A stretch of 64,000 nt of DNA from SKUL01 sp964487545 (GCA_964487545.1 CAZARI010000012.1:1-64000); one strand, 5' to 3'. Numbered from the stretch's first letter, positions 25,723 through 35,876 are shown. Notes: generated by a model from the letters alone, not told the origin. Made by a program: numbers and translations.

Positions 25723-27201
25723 ATGGAAAAAAAGGAGAAAATGCTGAAAATAGCTGTGGTCGGTTCGGGTATCGGCGGAATTGCTGCTGCTATCCGTTTG
25801 CAGCTAAAAGGCCATCAGGTCACCGTTTTTGAAAGCAATAGCGAACCCGGGGGCAAAATTGCCGAAATCCAACGCGGCCAGTATCGGTTCGACGCGGGTC
25901 CGTCGCTGTTTACCATGCCCGAATATGTAACTGAACTTTTTGAAATAGCGGGTAAAAATCCGGCTGACTACTTTACTTATCGTTCGGTTGGAGAATCGTG
26001 CCGCTACTTTTATCCCGACGGAACAACTTTTACCGCATGGGAAGACCGCGATAAATTTGCCCAGGAGTGTGAACAAGTTCTTGGTGTAGATGGTCAGGTG
26101 GTCAGTGATTTTCTAGACCACAGTGGCGAGCTATACGATATCACCGCCCATTTGTTTTTGCACAAATCACTGCACAAGTTCAGCACCTATCTGAACCTGG
26201 AAACTGCCAAATCGTTTTTGAAAATCCACAAACTCGAGCTGACCAAATCCATGAACCGCGCCAACCAAGATCGGCTCAAGCATCCCAAGCTGGTGCAACT
26301 CTTTAATCGATTTGCCACTTACAACGGCTCAAATCCCTATGTGGCACCGGGTATATTAAATATCATTCCGCACCTTGAATTCAACATTGGCACCTATTTC
26401 GCCGACGGTGGAATGATCAACATCGCGCGCAGCACCTATCGTTTGGCAAAGGAAATCGGCGTTGAATTTAATTTCAACACCCGTGTCGATGAAGTGGTGA
26501 TTAAAAATAAACGAGCCCGCGGGGTGCTCGTTAACGGACAGGAACTTCCATTTGACCGCGTTATCAGCAATATGGATGTGGTTCCCACCTACCGAAAACT
26601 GCTTCCGGGATTACGTGCACCTGGACGCACCATGAAACAAGAACGCTCAACCTCTGCTATTATCTTTTACTGGGGAGTGCGGAAACAATTTGCAAACCTC
26701 GGGCTGCAGAATATCTTCTTCTCTGACGACTATCCCAAAGAGTTTAAATACTTGTTTGAGAAAAAGGACATTATTGACGATCCCACGGTGTATGTTCACA
26801 TCTCGTCGGTAATGGAACCCAGCGATGCCCCCGACGGCGGTGCCAACTGGTTTGTAATGATCAATGCACCAAGTAATGTGGGGCAAAACTGGGATCAGTT
26901 AATTGCACGGTCGCGAAGAAATGTGTTGCAGAAACTGAGCAACATGCTGGGCGAAGACATTGAGCCACTCATTGAAGAAGAAGCCGTGCTCGATCCGCGA
27001 AAAATTGAAGCCCGCACCGCATCGCATCAGGGTTCGCTCTATGGCGCCAGTTCTAACGGACTGTTTGCCTCGTTCATTCGTCATCCTAATTTTAGCCAGA
27101 ATGTAAAAGGCTTGTATTTTTGCGGCGGTAGTGTGCATCCCGGTGGAGGAATTCCACTGTGTTTGCTCTCCGGAAAAATTGTTGCTGATCTACTTCGCTA
27201 A
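25723..27201 (+). CDS. crtD: Carotenoid 3,4-desaturase (CrtD-like), phytoene-desaturase family
   Basis: A 492-residue FAD-dependent desaturase of the CrtI/CrtD family. It has the dinucleotide-binding motif IAVVGSGIGGIAAAIRLQ followed by VFESNSEPGGK, and a C-terminal FAD site YFCGGSVHPGGGIPLCLLSGK. GGSVHPGGGIP is typical of CrtD and CruF-linked desaturases more than phytoene desaturases. The one-base overlap with cruF also points to CrtD, which desaturates C-3,4 of 1'-hydroxy carotenoids. Two starts are possible: ATG 25723, or ATG 25741, which has AAGGAG 3 nt before it. crtB and crtI proper are not in the window. Confidence 0.85.
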   Translation: MEKKEKMLKIAVVGSGIGGIAAAIRLQLKGHQVTVFESNSEPGGKIAEIQRGQYRFDAGPSLFTMPEYVTELFEIAGKNPADYFTYRSVGESCRYFYPDGTTFTAWEDRDKFAQECEQVLGVDGQVVSDFLDHSGELYDITAHLFLHKSLHKFSTYLNLETAKSFLKIHKLELTKSMNRANQDRLKHPKLVQLFNRFATYNGSNPYVAPGILNIIPHLEFNIGTYFADGGMINIARSTYRLAKEIGVEFNFNTRVDEVVIKNKRARGVLVNGQELPFDRVISNMDVVPTYRKLLPGLRAPGRTMKQERSTSAIIFYWGVRKQFANLGLQNIFFSDDYPKEFKYLFEKKDIIDDPTVYVHISSVMEPSDAPDGGANWFVMINAPSNVGQNWDQLIARSRRNVLQKLSNMLGEDIEPLIEEEAVLDPRKIEARTASHQGSLYGASSNGLFASFIRHPNFSQNVKGLYFCGGSVHPGGGIPLCLLSGKIVADLLR

Positions 27202-27845
27202 TGAAATTCAAACCATCTCCATTTTTTATTTCCACCACGGTTATTGTCATCACCCATTTGGTAGGCATCGTCGGTTTTCTATCGCCATGGCGAGAACACT
27301 TCATTACCATCACGCCTTTTCACCTGCTGATATCAGCCGGATTATTGCTGTACAATCACAGCGATAAAACACGCCGGTTCTTCTTAACGATCTCAGGACT
27401 CATTGCTGCGGGATATCTGGTAGAACTCGCAGGCATCCAAACAGGTGTTGTGTTTGGTTCTTATGAGTACCAACGCGCATTGGGTCCAAAACTGTTCGAT
27501 ACCCCTCCCATGATTGGTGTCAATTGGATGATGCTGATTGTTGCATTTGGCAGCGTACTGTCCCGATTTAATGTGCCGTTACTCATCAAAGCAATGCTCG
27601 GTGCTTTGTGTATGGTTGCCCTCGATTTTTTAATTGAACCCATCGCCATGGCATTCGAATTTTGGAATTGGGAAATCAACGCAGTGCCCACCCACAACTA
27701 TTTGGGATGGCTGGTTACCGCATTTCTGATGTTTGCCGTTTACTTTCAGATACCTTTCAAGAAAGAAAATCCCATCGGATGGATTTTGTTGCTGATGCAG
27801 ATTGTTTTCTTTGGTCTGCTTAATCTTTTTATGGGCTTGATTTGA
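27201..27845 (+). CDS. cruF: Carotenoid 1,2-hydratase-type membrane protein (CruF, DUF422)
   Basis: The 214-residue protein has six or seven membrane helices. It carries the CruF motifs GSYEYQRALGPKLFDTPPMIGVNWMML, ALDFLIEPIAM and EFWNWEI...PTHNYLGW. CruF hydrates the end double bond of acyclic or monocyclic carotenoids, giving 1'-hydroxy pigments. The start ATG shares one base with the crtD stop (TAATG), so the two are translationally coupled. Confidence 0.87.
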   Translation: MKFKPSPFFISTTVIVITHLVGIVGFLSPWREHFITITPFHLLISAGLLLYNHSDKTRRFFLTISGLIAAGYLVELAGIQTGVVFGSYEYQRALGPKLFDTPPMIGVNWMMLIVAFGSVLSRFNVPLLIKAMLGALCMVALDFLIEPIAMAFEFWNWEINAVPTHNYLGWLVTAFLMFAVYFQIPFKKENPIGWILLLMQIVFFGLLNLFMGLI

Positions 27846-28253
27846 CCAATTGGACGCTTTTACAATCAGGAAAATTAAAATAAACTACCCTTATCTATAG
27901 GGTACTCCTCATGATGGCTTGTTTAATTCAACACTAAACAAAACAGCCAACGCAGTCCAAAAGGTGCGATGGAAAAGCCCAGTTGCGCTCCATTTCGCAG
28001 TACATAGAGATGCCATGAAGGCTAAAGCCCTGTTAATAAACCACGTCGAATACTTTCTATGGCTTCGCTACCAATTAGGAGAGCAGCCGGGCACTTTTCA
28101 AATACTATACAAGAAAGAAGCCGGTTGATTTTTCAAAGAATTATCAACGCTTGGTTCTGCATAAATTCAGGGTTCTTTTCTGTCATAAGTTGGTTTTCCC
28201 TGAAAATTTCTTTCTACCTTCATTGTTTCTAATTAAAACAAATCTAAAGTATC
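27846..28253 (+). other. Intergenic region before the T9SS cargo gene
   Basis: This 408-nt stretch has no convincing gene. A small inverted repeat TACCCT/AGGGTA with a 7-nt spacer lies at 27886-27904. A frame from a TTG at 27919 to 28128 has no start support and no recognised homology. Near the end, TTGG then about 21 nt and TACCTTCA (before the ATG at 28254) is a weak promoter candidate. Confidence 0.5.
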
Positions 28254-31200
28254 ATGAAAAAAACACTACTATTAGGTGTTGCATGTTTGATAATGAGCGT
28301 TTCGTATGCTCAGGAGGCATGTAACATCGCGAACATGCAAGGCAATATCGCCGGAGGGTTTCTCAATTGGGAGTTAGGTGACGAGGCGATATCGGCCTTT
28401 GTCGACCCGGCCGATGAATACACGGTTGGAGAAAGCTGTGGCGGCACTTATCCCTACACCATCGAAAGTGTTGGACTGGCAGTAGCCACTGCAGCGGCAT
28501 TTGGTCAACCTGCACACTCCGGAACTTTTACCTACCAAATCAATATTTACGATATGGCAGGCCCCGACCCGTGCGATGGTCCAGGTGCCCTTTTGGGTAG
28601 TAGCGACATTGTTACGTTGGACATTACCACCGCCGATCAGTTAATCAACCAGATGGTTTCTATAGATCTGGAAGTGAACAATGCATTCTTTGTGAGCTAC
28701 GCTCCCCTTTCGTGGGCAAGCACATCTACTAACACCCCAAGCATTTTGTGGGATGATGTTACTACTGCTAGCTGCGCACACTTCTTTCATTCCGAAGGCG
28801 ATTGGTATGACTGGTCAATGGTCATTGCAAACCCGGGCTACGTTGATTTCACTATTATCGGATCTTCAGCAACCGGAAGCGGAAATAACTGCGAAGCGGG
28901 AATCCTCACCGATGATACGCCAGTAACACTGTGCCCTGATGAGTCTGTTACTTTTGACGCTACAGGGGTTGAAATCCCAGCAGGCGGTTCTTACAATATC
29001 TATTTTATGCCTTCTGCCGATGGAACCGGCGGTTTGTTGGATACCTTTAGCTTTACCATTGGTAACCTACCAATAGACATCGATTCTGACCTGGGTGGTG
29101 TACTGAGTACCAACTCATACCCACCACTTGAAGGCACCTGGAACTTGTTCGGATATGTCACAGATATCGACGAAACCCCCTGCTCGGTTACCGAAGAAAT
29201 TCTTACCATCACCTTCCTCACCGAAGAAGATGAAGCGTGCAGCGGTGAACCTTCTGAAGAAAACCACACCTGCGCTGACGCAACGCCCGTAGTTCCTGGA
29301 ATATACAGCTTTGAGGACTATACCCCAGGCGGTTTCTCGGGTGTTTGCGACGGAGGAATTTTTGCTGACGCTGCCCGCTGGTACGTATTCACTCCCGAAG
29401 AAGATGGTTATATAACCGTTGAAGCCTGTAGTGGTATTGATACCCGTCTGAGTATTTTTACCGGAGATTGCGACAACTTGTCTTGCCTTGAATTTAACGA
29501 CGATAGCGAAAACCTTGACTGTCACCCGAACGGTTGGGCCTCGGCAATTGAAACAATGTTTGTTGAAGGTGGAGTAAGCTACTACATCCAGTGGGATAAC
29601 AACTGGGAGGATGATGGAACATCATGGGAACTTTCGTTCATGCCTGTTCCCGAATGTGAAACTGCCGAAGCTACTGCCGAAACCAGTTTTGACTGCGATA
29701 ACGATAACTTCAGCATCAATATAGACCTTACTTCACTCGGAACTGCGAGCTCGATTGATTTGGTTGAAATTATTGATGAAACCGAAACTGCCGTATACAG
29801 TGATGTAACCACTACTGGTTCATTCGACTTCGGTCCATACAGCTTCGGAACAACCGTTTCTGTAATGATCTTGAACAACGATGATGACAATGCACTTTGC
29901 CAGGTTGATATGGGAACATTCTCTGCAGAAGGCTGTCCACCAGAGAACGCACTCTGTGCTGATGCAATTGATATTTCATGTGGAGAAACCCTTTCAGGAA
30001 CCAACGAATTCGGATTCCTTTATGAAGACAACTGCGTTGGAAATAACACTGCGCCTGGAGTGTGGTACACTTTTGTTGGTGCCAATTCGGATAACCCCGA
30101 AGCGGAGCCAGGAACAACGGGCGACCTCGTTACGCTATCAACATGTAACGATGCTGACTACGATACCAAAATCGACATCTACGCAGGATCTTGCGGTGAA
30201 CTGGTATGTGTAGGCGGAAACGATGACGGAGATGCCTGCAGTGGTTTCAGTTCAGAGGCCGTGTTGTTTACTGAAGTTGGTGAGACCTATTATGTATTTG
30301 TTTCCGGGTTTGGAGCATCATCTGTGGGTACTTTTAACCTGACCATGACTTGTGAAACAGCACCCGACTGCTATGCAGGTGAAATCGCAGACACCACTCC
30401 GGTTAGCATTTGTATAGGAGAGTCAGGCGTATTCGCCCTCAATGATGCTCCGGCTGTTTCTGAAGGTTATGATTATGCATTGTTCTTCGTTCCAACTACT
30501 GGGACCGGTGCTTTAGGTAACGAATTTTACCTGACCGGAATCGCTGTCGAAGATATTCCCTACACTTACGATCACGACCTCGGTGGTATTCTTAGTGGTA
30601 ACAGCTTTCCAATGTTCCAGGGAGAATGGCAGATTTATGGTGTTGTATATTCTCTAGCTGGAGACCCATGGGAAACCACTTGTAACCAAACCGAAGACTT
30701 TATTTTGGTAAACTTCCTTTCTCCTGCTGACGAAGAGTGTGCTCCTGCACCAGGCGAGCCTTGTACAAACTGGGTGAGCCCTACCGCTACAACAGGGTGG
30801 GTTGATTTCGACACAATGTTTGGAGGCGCCCCCTGTAACGATGGCGACGGATGTCCATTCAATGAGATTACTGATTTTGAAGTTTTCAAGAGTGAAGCCT
30901 ATTCAATGCCTAACATCCAAGAAGGTGGTGTATATACCTTTAGCCACTGCAACGGACCAAACGCTGGTTCATGGATTCCTGAGTATACCATTATCGCCCC
31001 ATCTGGCGCAATAGATGCATTCGGAGAAGGCGACGGCGATGGATGTTCTATTACCTGGACCGCTTCTGAAAATGGTACTTATCTGATTGTTATCAACGAA
31101 GCAGGTAACTGCGGCGTGGCAGCCGCCGTAGCAAACGGCTATCCGGCCATCACCTGTAACGAAACGCCCGATTGCCCAGAGCCTAGCGAGTGGTGTGATG

Positions 31201-31850
31201 AGTATGAAGGTCCCTACACCAATTTCAATACGCTATTTGGTGGAGCGCCAACTCCCGACTCTGAGGGCAACTGCGAAATACATACGATAGACGCTTTCGA
31301 AATTTTCGCTAGTGAAGCTTATTTGATGGATAACATTCAGGAAGGTGTTGAATATACCTTTAGCCACTGCGAAGGACCTGGTGCCGGATCGTGGATCCCA
31401 GAGTACACCATCTTCACTCCTACCGGAGCTGTTGATGCTTTCGGAGCAGGTGAAGACAACTGTTCTATTAGTTGGATTGCTTCGGAAAGTGGAACCTACA
31501 TCATCGCCATCAACGAGCAGGGTGCTTGTGGTGTAGCCTCAGAAGTAACGAACGGCTATCCTTCCATCACCTGTAATGGTAGCGTATCTGTTCAGGAAAC
31601 TGTCGCTTTCGATTTCTCTGTATTCCCTAACCCCAACAACGGACAGTTCTCAATTGACTTCCGTGGTGAGAGCGGAACAGCGCAAATAGAAGTGCTTTCT
31701 GTTAGCGGTAAAGTTGTTCTTTCTGAGCAGCGAACGGTTACCAACAACTCCAGAATGGAAATTGATCTGGGTAACACCGTTTCAGGATTGTACTTTGTAC
31801 GTGTAACCATGGATGAAACCAGCACTGTGCTTAAAGTGATGGTTAACTAA
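28254..31850 (+). CDS. Large T9SS-secreted multi-repeat protein
   Basis: The product has 1198 residues with a signal peptide (MKKTLLLGVACLIMSVSYAQ) and a T9SS sorting domain over the last 75 or so residues (FDFSVFPNPNNGQFSIDF...GLYFVRVTMDETSTVLKVMVN). Between them are two internal duplications. The first pairs residues about 214-329 with 705-829 (SDLGGVLSTNSYPPLEGTW and HDLGGILSGNSFPMFQGEW). The second pairs 856-970 with 995-1108 (IQEGGVYTFSHCNGP and IQEGVEYTFSHCEGP). Pre-peptidase-C-like modules lie around 335-465 and 620-700. It is very acidic and Cys-containing, as in secreted marine proteins. No catalytic motif was found; an adhesive or structural surface role is likely. Confidence 0.88.
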   Translation: MKKTLLLGVACLIMSVSYAQEACNIANMQGNIAGGFLNWELGDEAISAFVDPADEYTVGESCGGTYPYTIESVGLAVATAAAFGQPAHSGTFTYQINIYDMAGPDPCDGPGALLGSSDIVTLDITTADQLINQMVSIDLEVNNAFFVSYAPLSWASTSTNTPSILWDDVTTASCAHFFHSEGDWYDWSMVIANPGYVDFTIIGSSATGSGNNCEAGILTDDTPVTLCPDESVTFDATGVEIPAGGSYNIYFMPSADGTGGLLDTFSFTIGNLPIDIDSDLGGVLSTNSYPPLEGTWNLFGYVTDIDETPCSVTEEILTITFLTEEDEACSGEPSEENHTCADATPVVPGIYSFEDYTPGGFSGVCDGGIFADAARWYVFTPEEDGYITVEACSGIDTRLSIFTGDCDNLSCLEFNDDSENLDCHPNGWASAIETMFVEGGVSYYIQWDNNWEDDGTSWELSFMPVPECETAEATAETSFDCDNDNFSINIDLTSLGTASSIDLVEIIDETETAVYSDVTTTGSFDFGPYSFGTTVSVMILNNDDDNALCQVDMGTFSAEGCPPENALCADAIDISCGETLSGTNEFGFLYEDNCVGNNTAPGVWYTFVGANSDNPEAEPGTTGDLVTLSTCNDADYDTKIDIYAGSCGELVCVGGNDDGDACSGFSSEAVLFTEVGETYYVFVSGFGASSVGTFNLTMTCETAPDCYAGEIADTTPVSICIGESGVFALNDAPAVSEGYDYALFFVPTTGTGALGNEFYLTGIAVEDIPYTYDHDLGGILSGNSFPMFQGEWQIYGVVYSLAGDPWETTCNQTEDFILVNFLSPADEECAPAPGEPCTNWVSPTATTGWVDFDTMFGGAPCNDGDGCPFNEITDFEVFKSEAYSMPNIQEGGVYTFSHCNGPNAGSWIPEYTIIAPSGAIDAFGEGDGDGCSITWTASENGTYLIVINEAGNCGVAAAVANGYPAITCNETPDCPEPSEWCDEYEGPYTNFNTLFGGAPTPDSEGNCEIHTIDAFEIFASEAYLMDNIQEGVEYTFSHCEGPGAGSWIPEYTIFTPTGAVDAFGAGEDNCSISWIASESGTYIIAINEQGACGVASEVTNGYPSITCNGSVSVQETVAFDFSVFPNPNNGQFSIDFRGESGTAQIEVLSVSGKVVLSEQRTVTNNSRMEIDLGNTVSGLYFVRVTMDETSTVLKVMVN

Positions 31851-31872
31851 TTCAGGTTATTTGAATAAATTG

Positions 31873-31906
31873 AAAGACCCGGCCGATTGGCCGGGTCTTT
31901 TTTTTT
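31873..31906 (+). terminator. Strong intrinsic terminator of the T9SS cargo gene
   Basis: AAGACCCGGCC, GATT, GGCCGGGTCTT forms a perfect 11-bp stem followed by a T-run. The remaining sequence to the aconitase terminator (about 31907-32150) holds nothing I could identify. Confidence 0.9.
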
Positions 31907-32150
31907 ACCCTATTGTGATGGGCCATTCATACTTCAAGCATCGATTTTTGATCACGAAAATCCAACCGTTGACTAAGCGGGGTGCACCATTGCCTTTCCT
32001 ATCTAAAAGCGGTTTGGGTTCTCTGGCCTCACCGATTCAGCAGAACAGTGAGCACCATCAAGCCAACGATTAAGCTCTTCCGTACGCTTTTACCCATTCC
32101 GATGGAATGCACCAAATTTCCAAAAGTGTTTAATGTAAACTACCCCAATC

Positions 32151-32182
32151 AAAAAAGCCAGCCGCAATTGCGACTGGCCTTT
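32151..32182 (-). terminator. Terminator of the aconitase gene
   Basis: On the minus strand GCCAGTCGC, AATT, GCGGCTGGC gives a 9-bp stem with one G-U pair and is followed by TTTTTTG. It lies 26 nt after the aconitase stop. Confidence 0.85.
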
Positions 32183-32207
32183 TCAAATATTGATTTCACC
32201 AACGTTA

Positions 32208-34478
32208 TTAATTACCTTCTTGTTGCAGTTTAATCAGATTCAGTGCAGAACCTGCTCTAAACCAATCGATCTGCTGATTATTATAGGTATGATTGGTTTT
32301 AATCACATCCTTGGTGCCATCGCTGTGCACCAATTCGAGGTGTATGGGCTTGTCTGCCGCAAATTCGCTCAGGTCAATGAAATTAATCACATCATCCTCG
32401 CGAATCAGGTCATAATCGGCTTCGTTGTCAAACGTCAAGGCCAGCATGCCCTGCTTTTTGAGGTTGGTTTCGTGAATGCGCGCAAATGATTTTACCAGCA
32501 CCGCACGCACACCGAGATGTCGTGGCTGCATGGCTGCGTGTTCGCGCGATGAGCCTTCGCCATAGTTACTGTCACCAACCACAATGGTGTTGATGCCCGC
32601 AGCTTTATATAACCGCTGAATTGCTGGAACTTCTCCCTCTTCTCCTGTGATTTGATTCTTAACAATACCTGCCTTATCGGTAAATAAGTTGATCGCACCG
32701 GTTAGGGTGTTGTTGGAGATGTTATCGAGGTGTCCGCGGTAACGCAGCCACGGCCCTGCCATTGAAATGTGGTCGGTAGTGCATTTTCCTTTTGCCTTAA
32801 TCAGCAACCGGGCATTGGTTATGTTCTCGCCGTTCCAGGGCAAAAAGGGCTGCAACAATTGAAGTCTTTCCGAATCTTCATTCACAGTAACCACAAGACC
32901 TGAACCGTCTTGGGCTGGCGCCTGATAGCCGGCATCTTCTACACTGAACCCCATCTCGGGCAACTCAATACCAGTTGGCGGAGCCAGCTTCACCTCTTCG
33001 CCCAATTCATTCTTTAGCGTATCGGTAAGTGGATTAAATCCGAGGTCACCGGCAATGGCGAGTGCAGTTACAATCTCTGGCGACCCCACAAAAGCGTGGG
33101 TATTCGGGTTTCCATCTGCTCGCTTAGAAAAGTTGCGGTTAAATGAATGAACGATGGTGTTCTTCTCTTTTTTCTCAGCTCCCGGACGGTTCCATTGACC
33201 GATACACGGTCCGCAAGCATTGGCCAGTACCACGCCCCCAATTTCGTCAAAGGTGTTGAGGATACCATCGCGTTCGGCAGTATATCGCACCTGTTCAGAA
33301 CCGGGAGTAATGGTGAACTGAGATTTTGCTTTAATCTTCTGATCTCTTGCCTGCACAGCTACCGATGCGGCGCGGGTCAGGTCTTCATAGGAAGAATTGG
33401 TGCACGATCCAATCAGCCCCACTTCCACTTTTGTCGGCCAACCGTTTTTCTCGGCCAGTGCTTTCACTTGTGAAATAGGTGTTGCCAAATCGGGTGTAAA
33501 CGGTCCGTTCAGGTGAGGCTCCAGGGTAGAAAGGTCAATTTCAATCACCTGGTCAAAATACTGCTCGGGGTTTTCATACACCTCGTTATCTGCCGTCAGG
33601 TGTTCTTTAATTTGGTTGGCCATCGCTGCTACTTCGGCACGTCCTGTAGATTTAAGGTAACGCTCCATGGACTCGTCATAGCCGAAGGTGGAAGTTGTAG
33701 CCCCGATTTCCGCGCCCATATTACAGATGGTGCCTTTTCCGGTGCATGACAACGATTTTGCTCCTTCGCCAAAGTATTCCACAATACTTCCGGTACCTCC
33801 TTTTACGGTGAGCAATCCGGCAACCTTGAGAATAACATCTTTTGCTGATGCCCAACCGTTGAGTTTTCCGGTGAGTTTAATTCCGATCAGTTTCGGAAAT
33901 TTCAGTTCCCACGGCATTCCGGCCATAACGTCAACCGCATCGGCTCCGCCTACACCAATGGCAACCATTCCAAGTCCACCGGCATTTACGGTATGGGAGT
34001 CGGTTCCGATCATCATTCCTCCGGGAAAGGCATAATTTTCGAGAACAACCTGGTGAATAATTCCCGCACCGGGTTTCCAGAATCCGATTCCGTATTTATT
34101 GGAAACCGAGGATAGAAAGTTGAATACTTCGTTGTTTTTATTGATGGATTCCTGCAAATCTTTGTCGGCACCCACCCGTGCCAGAATCAGGTGATCGCAG
34201 TGCACCGTACTCGGAACGCTCGCTTTGGGCTTTCCGGCCTGCATAAACTGAAGCAGTGCCATTTGGGCAGTGGCATCCTGCATGGCCACACGATCCGGAG
34301 CAAAATCTACATACGATTCACCACGGGTATATGCTTGACCGGCCTTTCCGCTCCACAGATGAGTATAAAGAATTTTTTCTGTGGCAGTAAGTGGACGACC
34401 CAACACGCGACGTGCTGTGTCAACTTTCTCTGGGAATTCACTATATACCTTTTTAATCATTTCCAGATCAAAAACCAT
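32208..34478 (-). CDS. acnA: Aconitate hydratase
   Basis: Aconitase interconverts citrate and isocitrate in the TCA cycle. The 756-residue protein resembles the mitochondrial-type enzyme common in Bacteroidetes. The [4Fe-4S] cysteines are visible in IGSCTNSSYEDL and ANACGPCIGQW. Substrate-binding regions include PSTVHCDHLI, GIGFWKPGAGIIHQVVLENYAFPG and GTDSHTVNAGGLG, and the C-terminal swivel domain has GDSNYGEGSSREHAAMQPRHLG. I use acnA loosely; the mitochondrial-like clade differs from E. coli AcnA. It is cytoplasmic and monocistronic, with a terminator at 32151. Confidence 0.95.
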   Translation of the reverse strand: MVFDLEMIKKVYSEFPEKVDTARRVLGRPLTATEKILYTHLWSGKAGQAYTRGESYVDFAPDRVAMQDATAQMALLQFMQAGKPKASVPSTVHCDHLILARVGADKDLQESINKNNEVFNFLSSVSNKYGIGFWKPGAGIIHQVVLENYAFPGGMMIGTDSHTVNAGGLGMVAIGVGGADAVDVMAGMPWELKFPKLIGIKLTGKLNGWASAKDVILKVAGLLTVKGGTGSIVEYFGEGAKSLSCTGKGTICNMGAEIGATTSTFGYDESMERYLKSTGRAEVAAMANQIKEHLTADNEVYENPEQYFDQVIEIDLSTLEPHLNGPFTPDLATPISQVKALAEKNGWPTKVEVGLIGSCTNSSYEDLTRAASVAVQARDQKIKAKSQFTITPGSEQVRYTAERDGILNTFDEIGGVVLANACGPCIGQWNRPGAEKKEKNTIVHSFNRNFSKRADGNPNTHAFVGSPEIVTALAIAGDLGFNPLTDTLKNELGEEVKLAPPTGIELPEMGFSVEDAGYQAPAQDGSGLVVTVNEDSERLQLLQPFLPWNGENITNARLLIKAKGKCTTDHISMAGPWLRYRGHLDNISNNTLTGAINLFTDKAGIVKNQITGEEGEVPAIQRLYKAAGINTIVVGDSNYGEGSSREHAAMQPRHLGVRAVLVKSFARIHETNLKKQGMLALTFDNEADYDLIREDDVINFIDLSEFAADKPIHLELVHSDGTKDVIKTNHTYNNQQIDWFRAGSALNLIKLQQEGN

Positions 34479-34525
34479 ATTTATATGTCATTTTAAGGGT
34501 TAAAAATTCATTACTTTTCGTTCCG

Positions 34526-34533
34526 CGAAAATA
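34526..34533 (-). promoter_or_regulatory. -7 box for aconitase
   Basis: TATTTTCG on the minus strand matches TAnnTTTG at five of six positions, 47 nt before the ATG at 34478. No good -33 element was found. Confidence 0.3.
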
Positions 34534-34602
34534 GCAAATTAACACGGGATAGTTGCTGCTTTCACTACCTTAGTCATTAAGTAATATCCCGCCATTTACA
34601 AG

Positions 34603-35844
34603 GTGCTCAATAAAGAAAGAGAAAATATCAAAATTGCCTTCCGGGCCATTCGCAGTCAAGTGCTGCGAACCTCGCTCACTGTGCTGATCATCGCCGTGGG
34701 AATTACCGCTCTGGTCGGAATTTTAACGTCAATCGATGCCATCAAGGCTAAACTCTCTGACGAGTTTTCTCAAATGGGTTCCAATTCGTTTAACATCCGA
34801 TACCGATCGGTCACTGGGCGGTCTTCAGAAGCGGGCAAGGTAGAAAAGATAAACCCGGTTATTACCTATGCCGAGGCACTTCGATTTAAAGAAAGCTACC
34901 ATTTTCCATCGCAAATCAGTATTTCTGCCATGGCTTCGCAGGTTGCAACAGCCAAATATGAATCGGTAAAAACCGATCCCAACGTTTCGGTAATGGGCGG
35001 CGATCAGAACTATCTGGTCACAGCGGGATATACACTTTCTGGCGGCAGGAATTTCTCGAATTTTGAAATGGAGTCTGGTGCTGCGGTAGTCATCATCGGC
35101 GATAATATCGTGAAGAAATTATTTAAAACCAACGAAGATCCCATTGGTAAAAGAATATCCATCGGTCGTGGCAAGTACACCATTATCGGTGTGTTGGCTT
35201 CAAAAGGCAGCAGTATTGGATTTAGCGGTGACAACAACGCACTGGTTCCTGTATCGCACGTTAAGCTGAACTATGCCACCATCAATACACCTTATGTAAT
35301 TACCGTGCAAGTGAATCGTCCCGATCAGGTTACTCCGGCACTTGCCGAAGCAGTTGGCGCTTTCAGAAAGGTGCGACGCGATCAGGTTGGTGAACCCGAC
35401 TCATTTGCAACCATCCAAAGCGACAGTTTATCAAACTTTGTCATTGAAAAAACCGCTGAAATTCAGATGGTGGCTACTTTTATTGGTCTCATCACCTTGC
35501 TTGGTGCTGCAATTGGGTTGATGAATATTATGCTGGTGTCGGTTACCGAGCGAACTAGAGAAATTGGGGTAAGAAAAGCCATCGGTGCCAGCAGTCAGCT
35601 CATCCGCAGGCAGTTTCTTGCAGAATCGATTGTTATTGGTCAAATGGGCGGACTGTTGGGTATTATGCTGGGCATTCTGATTGGCAACCTGGTGGGAAGT
35701 CTGATTGGATCTGGCTTTATCATTCCGTGGCTTTGGATAATTCTCGGGGTGGCGCTCTGTTTTGTGGTGGGTGTTATTTCGGGATATTATCCCGCACAGA
35801 AAGCAGCGCGTCTCGACCCTATTGAAGCACTGCGGTATGAATAA
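34603..35844 (+). CDS. ABC transporter permease, MacB/FtsX type
   Basis: The 413-residue protein has an N-terminal membrane helix (LTVLIIAVGITALVGILT), a periplasmic MacB-like domain (residues about 50-280) and three C-terminal helices of the FtsX core (GLITLLGAAIGLMNIMLVSVTERTREIGVRKAIGA). This is the mechanotransmission type of ABC permease used for lipoprotein handling, macrolide or peptide efflux. No ATPase gene is adjacent, so the partner is encoded elsewhere. The start is a GTG at 34603; a TACCTTAG box lies at 34566. Confidence 0.87.
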   Translation: MLNKERENIKIAFRAIRSQVLRTSLTVLIIAVGITALVGILTSIDAIKAKLSDEFSQMGSNSFNIRYRSVTGRSSEAGKVEKINPVITYAEALRFKESYHFPSQISISAMASQVATAKYESVKTDPNVSVMGGDQNYLVTAGYTLSGGRNFSNFEMESGAAVVIIGDNIVKKLFKTNEDPIGKRISIGRGKYTIIGVLASKGSSIGFSGDNNALVPVSHVKLNYATINTPYVITVQVNRPDQVTPALAEAVGAFRKVRRDQVGEPDSFATIQSDSLSNFVIEKTAEIQMVATFIGLITLLGAAIGLMNIMLVSVTERTREIGVRKAIGASSQLIRRQFLAESIVIGQMGGLLGIMLGILIGNLVGSLIGSGFIIPWLWIILGVALCFVVGVISGYYPAQKAARLDPIEALRYE

Positions 35845-35876
35845 AAAAAGCTCCTTCCCAAATCGGAAAGGAGCCT
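35843..35876 (-). terminator. Terminator of the rpsF-rpsR-rplI operon
   Basis: On the minus strand GCTCCTTTCC and GGAAGGAGC pair with one bulge and are followed by TTTTTTT. On the plus strand no T-run follows, so the element serves the ribosomal operon. Confidence 0.8.

Noticed and set aside
27919..28128. 69-codon frame from a TTG
   Set aside because: Rare start codon, no promoter or ribosome site, no recognisable sequence; kept only as part of the intergenic note.
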